Shown: positions 16,222 through 21,512 of the stretch, piece after piece | Position numbering within the stretch: the stretch's first letter is position 1 | Layout: the number at the start of each line of letters is the position of its first letter | NCBI RefSeq assembly: GCF_023227905.1 | Contig: NZ_JALOCF010000049.1 | Coordinates: 1-37,831 of the forward strand | Length of the DNA: 37,831 bases | DNA from: Methylobacter sp. | GTDB taxonomy: Bacteria > Pseudomonadota > Gammaproteobacteria > Methylococcales > Methylomonadaceae | Direction of reading: 5' to 3' | Notes under the pieces: generated by a model | What the model was told of the DNA's origin: nothing | Seen by the model: only the letters and a program-made list of their open reading frames with translations | The model's database searches: none | Made by a program: the position numbers and the translations under genes

Positions 16222-17340
16222 TTAATCTTTTTTTACCGGCTTTACAATATTTGGCTTGACATCATAAACGTTCATCATTGCCGCTGATCGATGGCCTGAA
16301 AAGTCCTGCTTATTGCCTGTCGCATCGCTTACACTTTTCCTTTTTATGTCGTGAAAAGTGAAGTCAATAAATTCCCTGCCTGTTTTTTCTGCTTCTTTTC
16401 TTGCTGTTGCTTTTATTCTGCTCATTGCCGTTTTCAGGCTGTTTTCAGCTATTTTATTTCCGGTTCGCGCACTGATAAATAGATAGCGTTTATCGGCGTG
16501 TATCGGATGTGGCTGTTTGCTATCTGCTAAAATAGCGTTTCGCGTTTTTTTGAGCGTGTTCCATGTTTCAGCAAGTCTGGGTTGCCATTCTACAATGGTC
16601 GTTTTGCTGCCTTTTCTGCGCTTGATTACCAGACCGGCTTCGGTTTCGTTGGCGTCTGTCATGTCCAATACCTCGGAAAGTCTCATGCCGCACAGGTAGG
16701 CAAGTTCCATTGCATCGGGTGCGTACCAGTATCCGGATTGTTTGGCTATATTCAGCAGAAAATAATAGTCTTTATCTTCTGCGTAGTGTTGGCGTGCCGG
16801 TAGGCTGGGTTTTTTGACGCCTGCTGCCGGGTTGAATGTTATTTTTTCGTATTCATAAGCCCAATTGAATACGCGCATCAGGTAAGCCATTTCTTTTATT
16901 GCCCGGCTTTTCGATTCTTCCGCGCGTTTGTCTCGGTATTTACGCACAGTGCCAACTGTCCAGCTATTGATTGGTATATCTCCTAGTAGTGTGCCTGTTG
17001 ATGTTTTTCGCTGTGTGATAGCCTGGTGGCAGAAAAGGTAGTCTTTTTGAGTCAGGCTGCTCAATGCTCTCCAAGCGGGTGATGATTGAAATTCAATCGA
17101 TAGCGTAATAAATGTCGTCGCTTTTTTTTGTTTTTTTGCTTCAAAAGCTTGCCATATTTCGCTGATGCTTGCTTCTGGTCCGCAAAGGCGTTGATGTTTG
17201 CGCTTTCCGTTTTCGTCGTAATAGCTGAGCATCCATGAGCCATTGCCTTCAGCTTTAAACCACACGCGATCAGGCAATTTATCGGCGTTGATGTCCGCCG
17301 GTATATTTTTGCTGTTACGTGGTCGGCCTAGTTTTTTCAT
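16222..17340 (-). CDS. int: Tyrosine recombinase, phage integrase
   Basis: This 372-residue integrase catalyses insertion and, with accessory factors, excision at the adjacent attP. The C-terminal catalytic domain shows R220 (CGMRLSEVL), a beta-hairpin Lys (probably K246 in KGSKT), H330 with K333 in HDIK, H350 in SGHRS, and the nucleophile Y359 in NVYDVK. Lys in place of the second Arg of HxxR is a known variant in phage integrases of the HDLKxKG type. Residues about 75-180 form the core-binding domain and the basic N-terminus may bind arm sites. It reads towards attP, ending 68 bp from the tRNA core. No Shine-Dalgarno is obvious before the ATG. It lacks anything suggesting an integron-type IntI insertion. 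Confidence 0.95.
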   Translation of the reverse strand: MKKLGRPRNSKNIPADINADKLPDRVWFKAEGNGSWMLSYYDENGKRKHQRLCGPEASISEIWQAFEAKKQKKATTFITLSIEFQSSPAWRALSSLTQKDYLFCHQAITQRKTSTGTLLGDIPINSWTVGTVRKYRDKRAEESKSRAIKEMAYLMRVFNWAYEYEKITFNPAAGVKKPSLPARQHYAEDKDYYFLLNIAKQSGYWYAPDAMELAYLCGMRLSEVLDMTDANETEAGLVIKRRKGSKTTIVEWQPRLAETWNTLKKTRNAILADSKQPHPIHADKRYLFISARTGNKIAENSLKTAMSRIKATARKEAEKTGREFIDFTFHDIKRKSVSDATGNKQDFSGHRSAAMMNVYDVKPNIVKPVKKD

Positions 17341-17400
17341 TAATTAATATTTAATGATAGGTTATTTTTTGTTAATCTATTGATTTGTTGTTGTTTTTAA

Positions 17401-17430
17401 CTAAATGACGCAATGTTTTGCATCATTTAG
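17401..17430. terminator. Hairpin between int and the cassette-like array
   Basis: A 13-bp stem (17401-17413 with 17418-17430) with one C.A mismatch and a 4-base loop lies downstream of the last gene of the leftward operon and upstream of int. It has no T tract. The core GACGCAA-N4-TTGCATC is identical to that of the hairpin at 2534-2565, while the outer stem bases differ but still pair. Confidence 0.5.
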
Positions 17431-17445
17431 GATGTCTAATTAGCG

Positions 17446-17655
17446 TTATGCGCCAAGCAGGCGTTCCCTGTTCGCCGCACGCAGCAGGTCCATGGCCTCC
17501 ATGATCTTGCGGCAGGCGTACTGTGCCGGGACCGCTTCGGCCTCTTCTTCCTCGTCCTCAAAATGATCAATGTCGCTATCGTTGGTTGCCTCCAGCGCGT
17601 CGAAGGCTTGCTGCAACAGGAGCAACGGCTTGGCGTTGTGGGTGTCAGTATTCAT
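17446..17655 (-). CDS. Small acidic protein, cassette 1 of attC-like array
   Basis: This 69-residue protein is helical and acidic, with an EDEEEEAEA run near residues 33-41, and ends RKIMEAMDLLRAANRERLLGA. I chose the ATG at 17655 because AAGGAAG lies 4 bases before it; a longer frame to 17727 reads back through the attC-like site. The stop TAA is embedded in the GTTATGC box (17445-17451). The gene and the attC-like site at 17677-17779 together form a unit of about 328 bp. No function is recognised. Confidence 0.6.
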   Translation of the reverse strand: MNTDTHNAKPLLLLQQAFDALEATNDSDIDHFEDEEEEAEAVPAQYACRKIMEAMDLLRAANRERLLGA

Positions 17656-17676
17656 GTTCTTCCTTTCAAAATTGCC

Positions 17677-17779
17677 GTATAACCCGGCGCTCAACCGGAC
17701 CCGCAACAGCGGGCGAGTTTTGTTCAATTGTCATAAATCTTGTCCTCGCTGTTGCGGTCCGGTTAGCTTTGCGTTATAC
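17677..17779 (+). repeat. attC-like site 1 (integron 59-base-element type)
   Basis: On the + strand the site runs from GTATAAC (17677-17683) to GTTATAC (17773-17779), which are perfect complements. Inside are CTCAACCGGACC (from 17690) and GGTCCGGTTAG (ending 17766), extended by CGCAACAGCG/CGCTGTTGCG, around a loop of about 30 bases. The 6-base spacers and the single unpaired C in the left arm match integron attC architecture (RYYYAAC ... GTTRRRY). The outer boxes deviate slightly from RYYYAAC. Confidence 0.75.
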
Positions 17780-17953
17780 ATCTTCTGAATTGGCGTCTTT
17801 TACAACTGCCATTACGAAAGGCGCGTTTTCAGTTCGCTCAAGCGTCAGCACGGCTTTGTTAATGCCGTTGGCCTCACGTAGAGCGGTCAATTCGTCCGGT
17901 TGCTCTATTACATCGTCGGGACCGATAATATGTACCACCCATTTTTCATTCAT
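17774..17953 (-). CDS. 59-residue protein, cassette 2 of attC-like array
   Basis: The protein reads MNEKWVVHIIGPDDVIEQPD and continues ELTALREANGINKAVLTL, ending with a short beta-like segment. The central LREANGINK helix resembles small proteins common in proteobacterial phages, but I cannot name a function. AGAGGA lies 8 bases before the ATG at 17953. The stop TAA is inside the GTTATAC box of site 1, so the gene ends exactly where the attC-like site begins, as in integron cassettes. Cassette length with site 2 is about 258 bp. Confidence 0.65.
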   Translation of the reverse strand: MNEKWVVHIIGPDDVIEQPDELTALREANGINKAVLTLERTENAPFVMAVVKDANSEDV

Positions 17954-17977
17954 AAATTAAAATCCTCTAGTAAAAAT

Positions 17978-18037
17978 GTATAACCCGGCGCTTAACTCGG
18001 ACTCCGCTTCGCTACGCCGGTTAGCTCTGCGTTAGGC
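17978..18037 (+). repeat. attC-like site 2
   Basis: The 60-bp site runs from GTATAAC (17978-17984) to GTTAGGC (18031-18037; fits GTTRRRY). The arms are CTTAACTCGG and CCGGTTAG, with unpaired T bases on the left, around a short GC-rich hairpin tip (TCCGCTTCGCTACG). Its length equals that of the classic 59-base elements. Confidence 0.75.
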
Positions 18038-18249
18038 ATACAATCGTAAACAATAAACTGATCTGCCATTTTAATAATGTCGAGAAGATACAGACCTTTA
18101 GAATATCCATCCTTATTGTCCATAAGTGCAGCAAAAATTCCACCTACAGGGATAATAACGGTGCAATCACTGGGCTGATGCACAACTAATTTCCCATCAA
18201 TCAAAGCGCATATTACTTTTTTTGCCAATTCATTCATAATTTTATCCAT
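17992..18249 (-). CDS. 85-residue protein, cassette 3, C-terminus encoded in attC-like site
   Basis: The body (MNELAKKVICALIDGKLVVHQPSDCTVIIPVGGIFAALMDNKDGYSKGLYLLDIIKMADQFIVYDCM) is a plausible small globular protein of unknown function. The final 14 residues, PNAELTGVAKRSPS, are translated from site 2, so the reading frame has no stop at the cassette end. Either the ATG at 18249 or the one four codons later (18237, with GGATGGA upstream) could start it. The leader between site 3 and the ATG is only a few bases, typical of gene cassettes. Confidence 0.6.
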   Translation of the reverse strand: MDKIMNELAKKVICALIDGKLVVHQPSDCTVIIPVGGIFAALMDNKDGYSKGLYLLDIIKMADQFIVYDCMPNAELTGVAKRSPS

Positions 18250-18253
18250 CCAA

Positions 18254-18341
18254 GCCTAACATTGCGCTCAACCGGAGCGCGGTTATAATATATGTTCATT
18301 GTTCATCCTTCTGGCCGCGCCCGGTTAGCTCTGCGTTTATC
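18254..18341 (+). repeat. attC-like site 3
   Basis: The site runs from GCCTAAC (18254-18260; a perfect RYYYAAC) to GTTTATC (18335-18341; degenerate). Arms CTCAACCGGAGCGCGG and CCGCGCCCGGTTAG pair with one unpaired C on the left, enclosing an AT-rich loop of about 32 bases. The degenerate right box suggests it marks the old edge of the array. Confidence 0.72.
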
Positions 18342-18352
18342 CACTTAATTCA

Positions 18353-18730
18353 TCAGAGCTTTGTCTGTTTTGGTGGTGTGTCTGGCATAAAATCAGATAG
18401 TCTGTGTTTTCCGCATCTTGGGCACAGAAAATTTAAGCGGGCCGAGTCTATCGATTCTTGATCTTTAATGAATCCGCATCCTGGGCACTTCCTGAGCTCA
18501 AGTGCTATTGGTAGTTTTGTTTCTTTATGCTTCATGTTTTTGTGAATGCTTAGTGCTTTCAGCCAGCTATTTTTAGTGCAGTCGTAGCAGTATTTTGTTG
18601 TCCGATCGGTGTTGTTTGCAGGGTGGCTTACCATCCAGCCGACACATATTCCTTTCCCGCATTGGTCACAGCTTCCAGAATGCACTTTGGTAATTTCGTG
18701 CAGTATGTCATTTATATATCTGTAAGCCAT
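18353..18730 (-). CDS. Double zinc-ribbon protein of the leftward operon
   Basis: This 125-residue protein has two or more zinc-ribbon-like Cys pairs: CDQC (about 20-23), CYDC, CPGC and CPRC near residues 102-105. The spacing suggests two treble-clef or ribbon domains joined by a Lys-rich linker. The stop lies about a dozen bases before attC-like site 3. There is no attC-like site on its upstream side, so it belongs to the ordinary phage operon. Nucleic acid binding is possible, but function is unknown. Confidence 0.7.
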   Translation of the reverse strand: MAYRYINDILHEITKVHSGSCDQCGKGICVGWMVSHPANNTDRTTKYCYDCTKNSWLKALSIHKNMKHKETKLPIALELRKCPGCGFIKDQESIDSARLNFLCPRCGKHRLSDFMPDTPPKQTKL

Positions 18731-18741
18731 TTGTTTACCCG

Positions 18742-18954
18742 CTACATAATATCAAAATCATCATGATTTGTTGTTGCTGTGTTTTTATCAGCTGATAGTC
18801 CCATAGCGCTATTGACTGCATCAACGGTAGTAAATATGCCTTTTTTTCCATACAAAAAACGGACGCCGTTATTTTTCAAGCATTGCTCAAGATCGCTCAT
18901 CCGTGAGCATCCTGTGATGGATTTTAAATCTTGAGTAGTTAGCAGTTGGCTCAT
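18742..18954 (-). CDS. DUF4224-like small protein
   Basis: This 70-residue protein (SQLLTTQDLKSITGCSRMSDLEQCLKNNGVRFLYGKKGIFTTVDAVNSAMG) fits the DUF4224 pattern found in lambdoid-type phages near the integrase end of the early operon: L-T-x-x-D-L-x-x-I-T-G, R/K, Q-x-x-x-L-x-x-x-G-V-x-F, G. A role in directionality or regulation is possible but not shown. The ATG overlaps or abuts the stop of the upstream membrane protein. Confidence 0.7.
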   Translation of the reverse strand: MSQLLTTQDLKSITGCSRMSDLEQCLKNNGVRFLYGKKGIFTTVDAVNSAMGLSADKNTATTNHDDFDIM

Positions 18955-19074
18955 TTAGTCGATGCCGCTGGAATTATTTTGGTTTAACGGCATCGTTTTT
19001 ACGCCTGCTGCCAGTATGGCTATAAATGCAACCAGTATCGCTAAGGTGTTTAGCCATTCGATTAAAGTTTTCAT
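18955..19074 (-). CDS. 39-residue single-pass membrane protein
   Basis: The product MKTLIEWLNTLAILVAFIAI continues LAAGVKTMPLNQNNSSGID. It has one membrane segment at about residues 8-24 and a short polar tail. AAGGA lies 8-9 bases before the ATG, and the stop TAA abuts the start of the DUF4224-like gene, which supports translation. Its position in the early operon is compatible with a small host-takeover or exclusion peptide, but that is speculation. Confidence 0.6.
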   Translation of the reverse strand: MKTLIEWLNTLAILVAFIAILAAGVKTMPLNQNNSSGID

Positions 19075-19079
19075 ACGCT

Positions 19080-19274
19080 TTATCCTTGTTTGGTTTTATA
19101 AAAAAAGCCTTGTGATTTCATGCGCTGCCCCAGTTTGTAGGCGCTCAAGACTGATTGGCCGATGGTTTGTCCTTCAGCGTGCAGTTGTTGGGCATAGATT
19201 GCTCCAGATTGTTGGGCGGCGCTATCTCCGCCCAGTAAGGCGATAAATCCGGTAGCGAGTTGGGTAATAGTCAT
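19080..19274 (-). CDS. 64-residue hypothetical protein
   Basis: The protein begins MTITQLATGFIALLGGDSAAQQSGAIYAQQ and ends in a basic stretch (RMKSQGFFYKTKQG). The first 16 residues are hydrophobic and may associate with membrane, and the middle is Gln/Ala-rich and helical. A GGAG box precedes the ATG by 7-8 bases. No family is recognised. Confidence 0.55.
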   Translation of the reverse strand: MTITQLATGFIALLGGDSAAQQSGAIYAQQLHAEGQTIGQSVLSAYKLGQRMKSQGFFYKTKQG

Positions 19275-19309
19275 GTTGTTTGCTCCGCTGGGTGGTTGTT
19301 GTTAATGCT

Positions 19310-19450
19310 TTAGTCGTTCGCTCTGAGCGCCTGGTATTGCTGTTGTCTGCGCTTTTTAAGCAGTCTGCGCCGGTCGTGGTATTCGGCGGCTTTGGCTAGG
19401 CTTTCCAGTATGGCTGCTCTGACTTTTCTTTTACGCTTGCCTTTGTTCAT
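19310..19450 (-). CDS. 46-residue highly basic peptide
   Basis: The product MNKGKRKRKVRAAILESLAK continues AAEYHDRRRLLKKRRQQQYQALRAND. It is extremely rich in Lys and Arg and probably one long helix, suggesting RNA or DNA binding (an arginine-rich N-type antiterminator peptide is one untested idea). An AGGAAA box lies about 9 bases before the ATG. Its start overlaps the 3' end of the HNH gene (stop at 19431-19433) by 20 bases. Confidence 0.6.
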   Translation of the reverse strand: MNKGKRKRKVRAAILESLAKAAEYHDRRRLLKKRRQQQYQALRAND

Positions 19451-20054
19451 GTGTGTGTTTCCTGGTTTGTTGATAAATGGCTGTTTCCAGCTGTGAGATG
19501 GCCAATATGGCCGGTTTTAATTCTTTTGGTTGTTGCTTGTAGTTATTCTTATTTATTTGCAGTAGCTCAGCACGGCTTACCGCTTTTAAGTTGTCGATCA
19601 GGATGTTATTGCTATCCGAGTCTAAAAAGATCACTACGCTGTTTTTGGGTAGTGGGCCGTGGTGTTGCTCGTACAGCAATCGGTGTTTTTGTACCCAGCC
19701 GATCGGTTCTGGCATTTTGATATACCAAGTACTCATGCCGTTTTCGTCTCTATAGACTTCTGTGCCGATCGGTTGCGTTCTAGCCGGCTGGTGGCCTTTT
19801 TTAAATTGCGTTGATGGCGAATAACAGACGCCTTTGATGCCTTTGTTGTGCGGCGTATTACCGGTAATAAATCGGGCACTTCGGCCTGAGCTGATCCGGT
19901 GTCTGTACAATGCAGACTTCATTTTTTGCATCGTTATTTCAACGCCAAACCGCTTATTAAAAGCGGCGGTCAGTTTTCTTGAATTCATGCGCTTATACTG
20001 TTTGCGCATGAATTCGAGATGCTCTTCCGTGAATTTGTGTTGCTTAAAGGCCAT
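19431..20054 (-). CDS. HNH-type homing/nicking endonuclease-like protein
   Basis: This 207-residue protein has an N-terminal helix-turn-helix-like region (FTEEHLEFMRKQYKRMNSRKLTAAFNKRFG, about residues 8-38). It is followed by a C-terminal HNH module: WVQKHRLLYEQHHGPLPKNSVVIFLDSDSNNILIDNLKAVSRAELLQ (about 128-175). The usual HH of the central motif is replaced by IF, as in a common phage subfamily with VxFLDGD. It may therefore be a free-standing HNH enzyme of the phage early operon. The stop of the upstream gene overlaps its ATG by one base. Confidence 0.8.
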   Translation of the reverse strand: MAFKQHKFTEEHLEFMRKQYKRMNSRKLTAAFNKRFGVEITMQKMKSALYRHRISSGRSARFITGNTPHNKGIKGVCYSPSTQFKKGHQPARTQPIGTEVYRDENGMSTWYIKMPEPIGWVQKHRLLYEQHHGPLPKNSVVIFLDSDSNNILIDNLKAVSRAELLQINKNNYKQQPKELKPAILAISQLETAIYQQTRKHTHEQRQA

Positions 20055-20317
20055 TATTTAATAGCCGCTATGTTGGGTATTTTGTTTTTTTCGTTCAGTC
20101 CAAACAGCTTTGGCTCTTCTTTAATGCCGTATTCGGCTATAGCGATCTGTGCATCCAGTGCTAAGCGGTAGTTTGATGTGATGTCTTTGGCTATGCCGGA
20201 TATGGCTTTTGCCTTCTCAATCTCTACCTTCATGGCATCCGGGTTTATTTCTTCGCTGTTCAGGCGTTCCAGGGTGGCAAACAGGTGGTTGTTTAGATCG
20301 GTAATGGTGTTTTTCAT
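20054..20317 (-). CDS. Small helical phage protein paired with HNH gene
   Basis: This 87-residue protein is nearly all helical (ITDLNNHLFATLERLNSEEINPDAMKVEIEKAKAISGIAKDITSNYRLALDAQIAIAEYG). Proteins of this pattern often lie directly upstream of the HNH gene in gammaproteobacterial prophages, although their role is unknown. It overlaps the HNH gene start by one base and the small membrane gene upstream by ATGA. Confidence 0.7.
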   Translation of the reverse strand: MKNTITDLNNHLFATLERLNSEEINPDAMKVEIEKAKAISGIAKDITSNYRLALDAQIAIAEYGIKEEPKLFGLNEKNKIPNIAAIK

Positions 20318-20424
20318 AGTGCCCAGCCAAAAAAAGATAGAACTATCACTAAAGCAACGGTGCAGTTCAGCAAAATAAGGCCGATGGTTTCATCGGTGTG
20401 TGTTTGTCTTCTGTTTATTTTCAT
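20314..20424 (-). CDS. 36-residue single-pass membrane peptide
   Basis: The product is MKINRRQTHTDETIGLILLN continuing CTVALVIVLSFFGWAL. It has a basic cytoplasmic N-terminus and one C-terminal membrane segment (about residues 14-35). GGAGA lies 7 bases before the ATG and the stop overlaps the next gene by ATGA, so it is very likely translated. Function is unknown. Confidence 0.6.
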   Translation of the reverse strand: MKINRRQTHTDETIGLILLNCTVALVIVLSFFGWAL

Positions 20425-20438
20425 TTTCTTGTCTCCGG

Positions 20439-20588
20439 TTAGGGCATTGGCAAGCCGTGATTCACGGTCATGGCGTGCCGGTAAGTGGCGGCTATGTCTT
20501 GCAATTGGTTTTTAGCACCGATAATGAGCAATGCTCCTAATGCTAAAACAATGATCCATGTAATAATGTGGCCTGTATTAGTTTCCAT
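20439..20588 (-). CDS. 49-residue single-pass membrane protein
   Basis: The product METNTGHIITWIIVLALGAL continues LIIGAKNQLQDIAATYRHAMTVNHGLPMP. It has one membrane segment at about residues 8-25, followed by a short amphipathic helix. A strong AAGGAGA box precedes the ATG, and the previous gene ends one base upstream of it. It is the third tiny membrane protein in this operon. Function is unknown. Confidence 0.62.
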   Translation of the reverse strand: METNTGHIITWIIVLALGALLIIGAKNQLQDIAATYRHAMTVNHGLPMP

Positions 20589-20589
20589 G

Positions 20590-20805
20590 TCAGTCTCCTT
20601 GCGGGATCAGATGATCGGTGCTGGTGGTAGCGCGAGTGATGATGTGGTCAGGCGTGCCGTTTTTCATTGGATCGATGCTGATGCGTATGTTTACGCGTGT
20701 TGGCGTGCGTAGTTGTGCGCCGGTGTCCAGGGCGTGTGAAAATGCTTTGTCCAGTTCTCTGAGTGCGTCTGAGTTATGTCTCAGATAGTTTATTAGTATG
20801 CTCAT
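20590..20805 (-). CDS. First gene of the leftward early operon, unknown
   Basis: This 71-residue protein (MSILINYLRHNSDALRELDKAFSHALDTGAQLRTPTRVNIRISIDPMKNGTPDHI...) is not recognised. The first half is helical and the second beta-like. GAGGA lies 4-5 bases before the ATG. It is the promoter-proximal gene, 14 bases beyond the T tract of the leader terminator, so it is read only if the terminator is passed or if an unseen promoter lies closer. Confidence 0.62.
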   Translation of the reverse strand: MSILINYLRHNSDALRELDKAFSHALDTGAQLRTPTRVNIRISIDPMKNGTPDHIITRATTSTDHLIPQGD

Positions 20806-20818
20806 ATCTTCCTCGTAG

Positions 20819-20844
20819 AAAAAATGCCCGGCGGTTAACCGGGC
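20819..20844 (-). terminator. Leader terminator of the leftward operon
   Basis: On the - strand, GCCCGG (20844-20839) pairs with CCGGGC (20831-20826) over a 7-base loop, and A plus six T follow (20824-20819). This is a good intrinsic terminator placed between the promoter and the first gene, which would act as an attenuator unless overcome. Confidence 0.72.
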
Positions 20845-20883
20845 TAGGTAGGGAGGTAACAGGCTGTTGAGCTGTTGTGATAA

Positions 20884-20930
20884 AATATAACCAAAGTAAT
20901 AAATAAATACAATACCAAAGTAATAACTTT
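20884..20930 (-). promoter_or_regulatory. Leftward early promoter (pL-like) with two operators
   Basis: On the - strand TTGTAT (20912-20907) and TATATT (20889-20884) are 17 bases apart. Two copies of ACCAAAGTAATAA lie at 20890-20902 and 20914-20926. The first fills the promoter spacer and the second extends into an inverted repeat AAAGT-N4-ACTTT (20917-20930). A third copy overlaps the cro promoter at 22222-22234. This arrangement fits repressor control of leftward transcription. Confidence 0.65.
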
Positions 20931-20962
20931 AACAAAAAAAATAATAAAATATATTCAAATCT

Positions 20963-20992
20963 TTGATTATACTTAGTTTATTTTTTTATTAT
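20963..20992 (+). promoter_or_regulatory. Promoter candidate for the zinc-ribbon membrane protein gene
   Basis: TTGATT (20963-20968) and TATTAT (20987-20992) are 18 bases apart in a very AT-rich stretch. The predicted start would be very close to the GAAGG box at 20994-20998, so an upstream TATACT (20968-20973) is an alternative -10. The call is weak. Confidence 0.35.
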
Positions 20993-21004
20993 AGAAGGTT
21001 ATGT

Positions 21005-21493
21005 ATGCTTAAAAAATGCAAAGAATGCGGAGATATGATCAGCGATAAAGCTACATCTTGTTCTAAGTGTGGCTATAAAACTGTAAGAGTTGGTAACCGT
21101 AAAAGTGGTTGTTTATGGGTGTTGGTATTGATTACTGGATTTTTGGTTTTTTCGGTTTTTTCTGACAGGCGAAATGAAGAAGAAAAAATATTGCAGGCAA
21201 AAATTAATAGCCACGTAGTTAATAAAGATATAGAAAAAAAGTTTGCTGGACTTATTCAAGATTTCATTAAAACTGGTGTTTTTTATAAAGTTGAAAAGTT
21301 CGGCGATGTTCCTCATGTTTATATAGGAAAAATATTTAAACAAGTTGGAATTGATGAAAAAAGCAACGCTTTAAAAGTTGCTTTTATTTATTTTAAAAAT
21401 CTTGATCCACGCGTAAAGGTAATGTCCATCTACGATGGTTACTCGGGGGAGCATATTGGTCGATTTAGCGAGTCAGGTTTTGATGTGGATTGA
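21005..21493 (+). CDS. Zinc-ribbon membrane protein in the immunity region
   Basis: This 162-residue protein starts with a zinc ribbon (CKECGDMISDKATSCSKCG, residues 4-22), then a basic linker, one membrane segment (GCLWVLVLITGFLVFSVFSD, about 36-55) and a lysine-rich C-terminal domain of about 100 residues. GAAGG at 20994-20998 fixes the ATG at 21005, because the frame further upstream has no such signal. The DNA is distinctly AT-rich compared with its neighbours. It lies between the left operators and the repressor gene, convergent with the latter, the place of rex-like genes. Expression in the lysogen and a role in exclusion or membrane sensing are inference. Confidence 0.75.
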   Translation: MLKKCKECGDMISDKATSCSKCGYKTVRVGNRKSGCLWVLVLITGFLVFSVFSDRRNEEEKILQAKINSHVVNKDIEKKFAGLIQDFIKTGVFYKVEKFGDVPHVYIGKIFKQVGIDEKSNALKVAFIYFKNLDPRVKVMSIYDGYSGEHIGRFSESGFDVD

Positions 21494-21512
21494 AATAAAT
21501 TTATTTTATCCA
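21486..21512. terminator. Symmetric hairpin between convergent genes
   Basis: TGGAT (21486-21490) pairs with ATCCA (21508-21512), enclosing the 14-base perfect palindrome AAATAAATTTATTT (21493-21506). It covers the stop codons of both convergent genes. The inner stem is only A/T, so its strength as a bidirectional terminator is doubtful. Confidence 0.35.

Noticed and set aside
16222..17340. Integrase as an integron integrase (IntI) driving the cassette array
   Set aside because: The protein has the phage HDIK type catalytic region, attP arm sites and no recognisable IntI-specific inserted helix. The cassette array must rely on an outside IntI if it is active at all.
17523..17960. 145-residue + strand ORF across the cassette array
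   Set aside because: Composition is shadow-like (Arg/Ser/Thr/Cys-rich) and it runs straight through attC-like site 1. The - strand frames have ribosome sites and plausible proteins.
17677..18341. The GC-rich palindromes as ordinary terminators
   Set aside because: They lack T tracts on either strand, have long bulged arms with conserved outer boxes and recur with the same architecture between ORFs, which fits attC better than terminators.
20963..21004. N-terminal extension (MIILSLFFYYRRLC) of the zinc-ribbon membrane protein
   Set aside because: No ribosome site precedes it. GAAGG is placed for the ATG at 21005, and the stretch overlaps probable promoter sequence.
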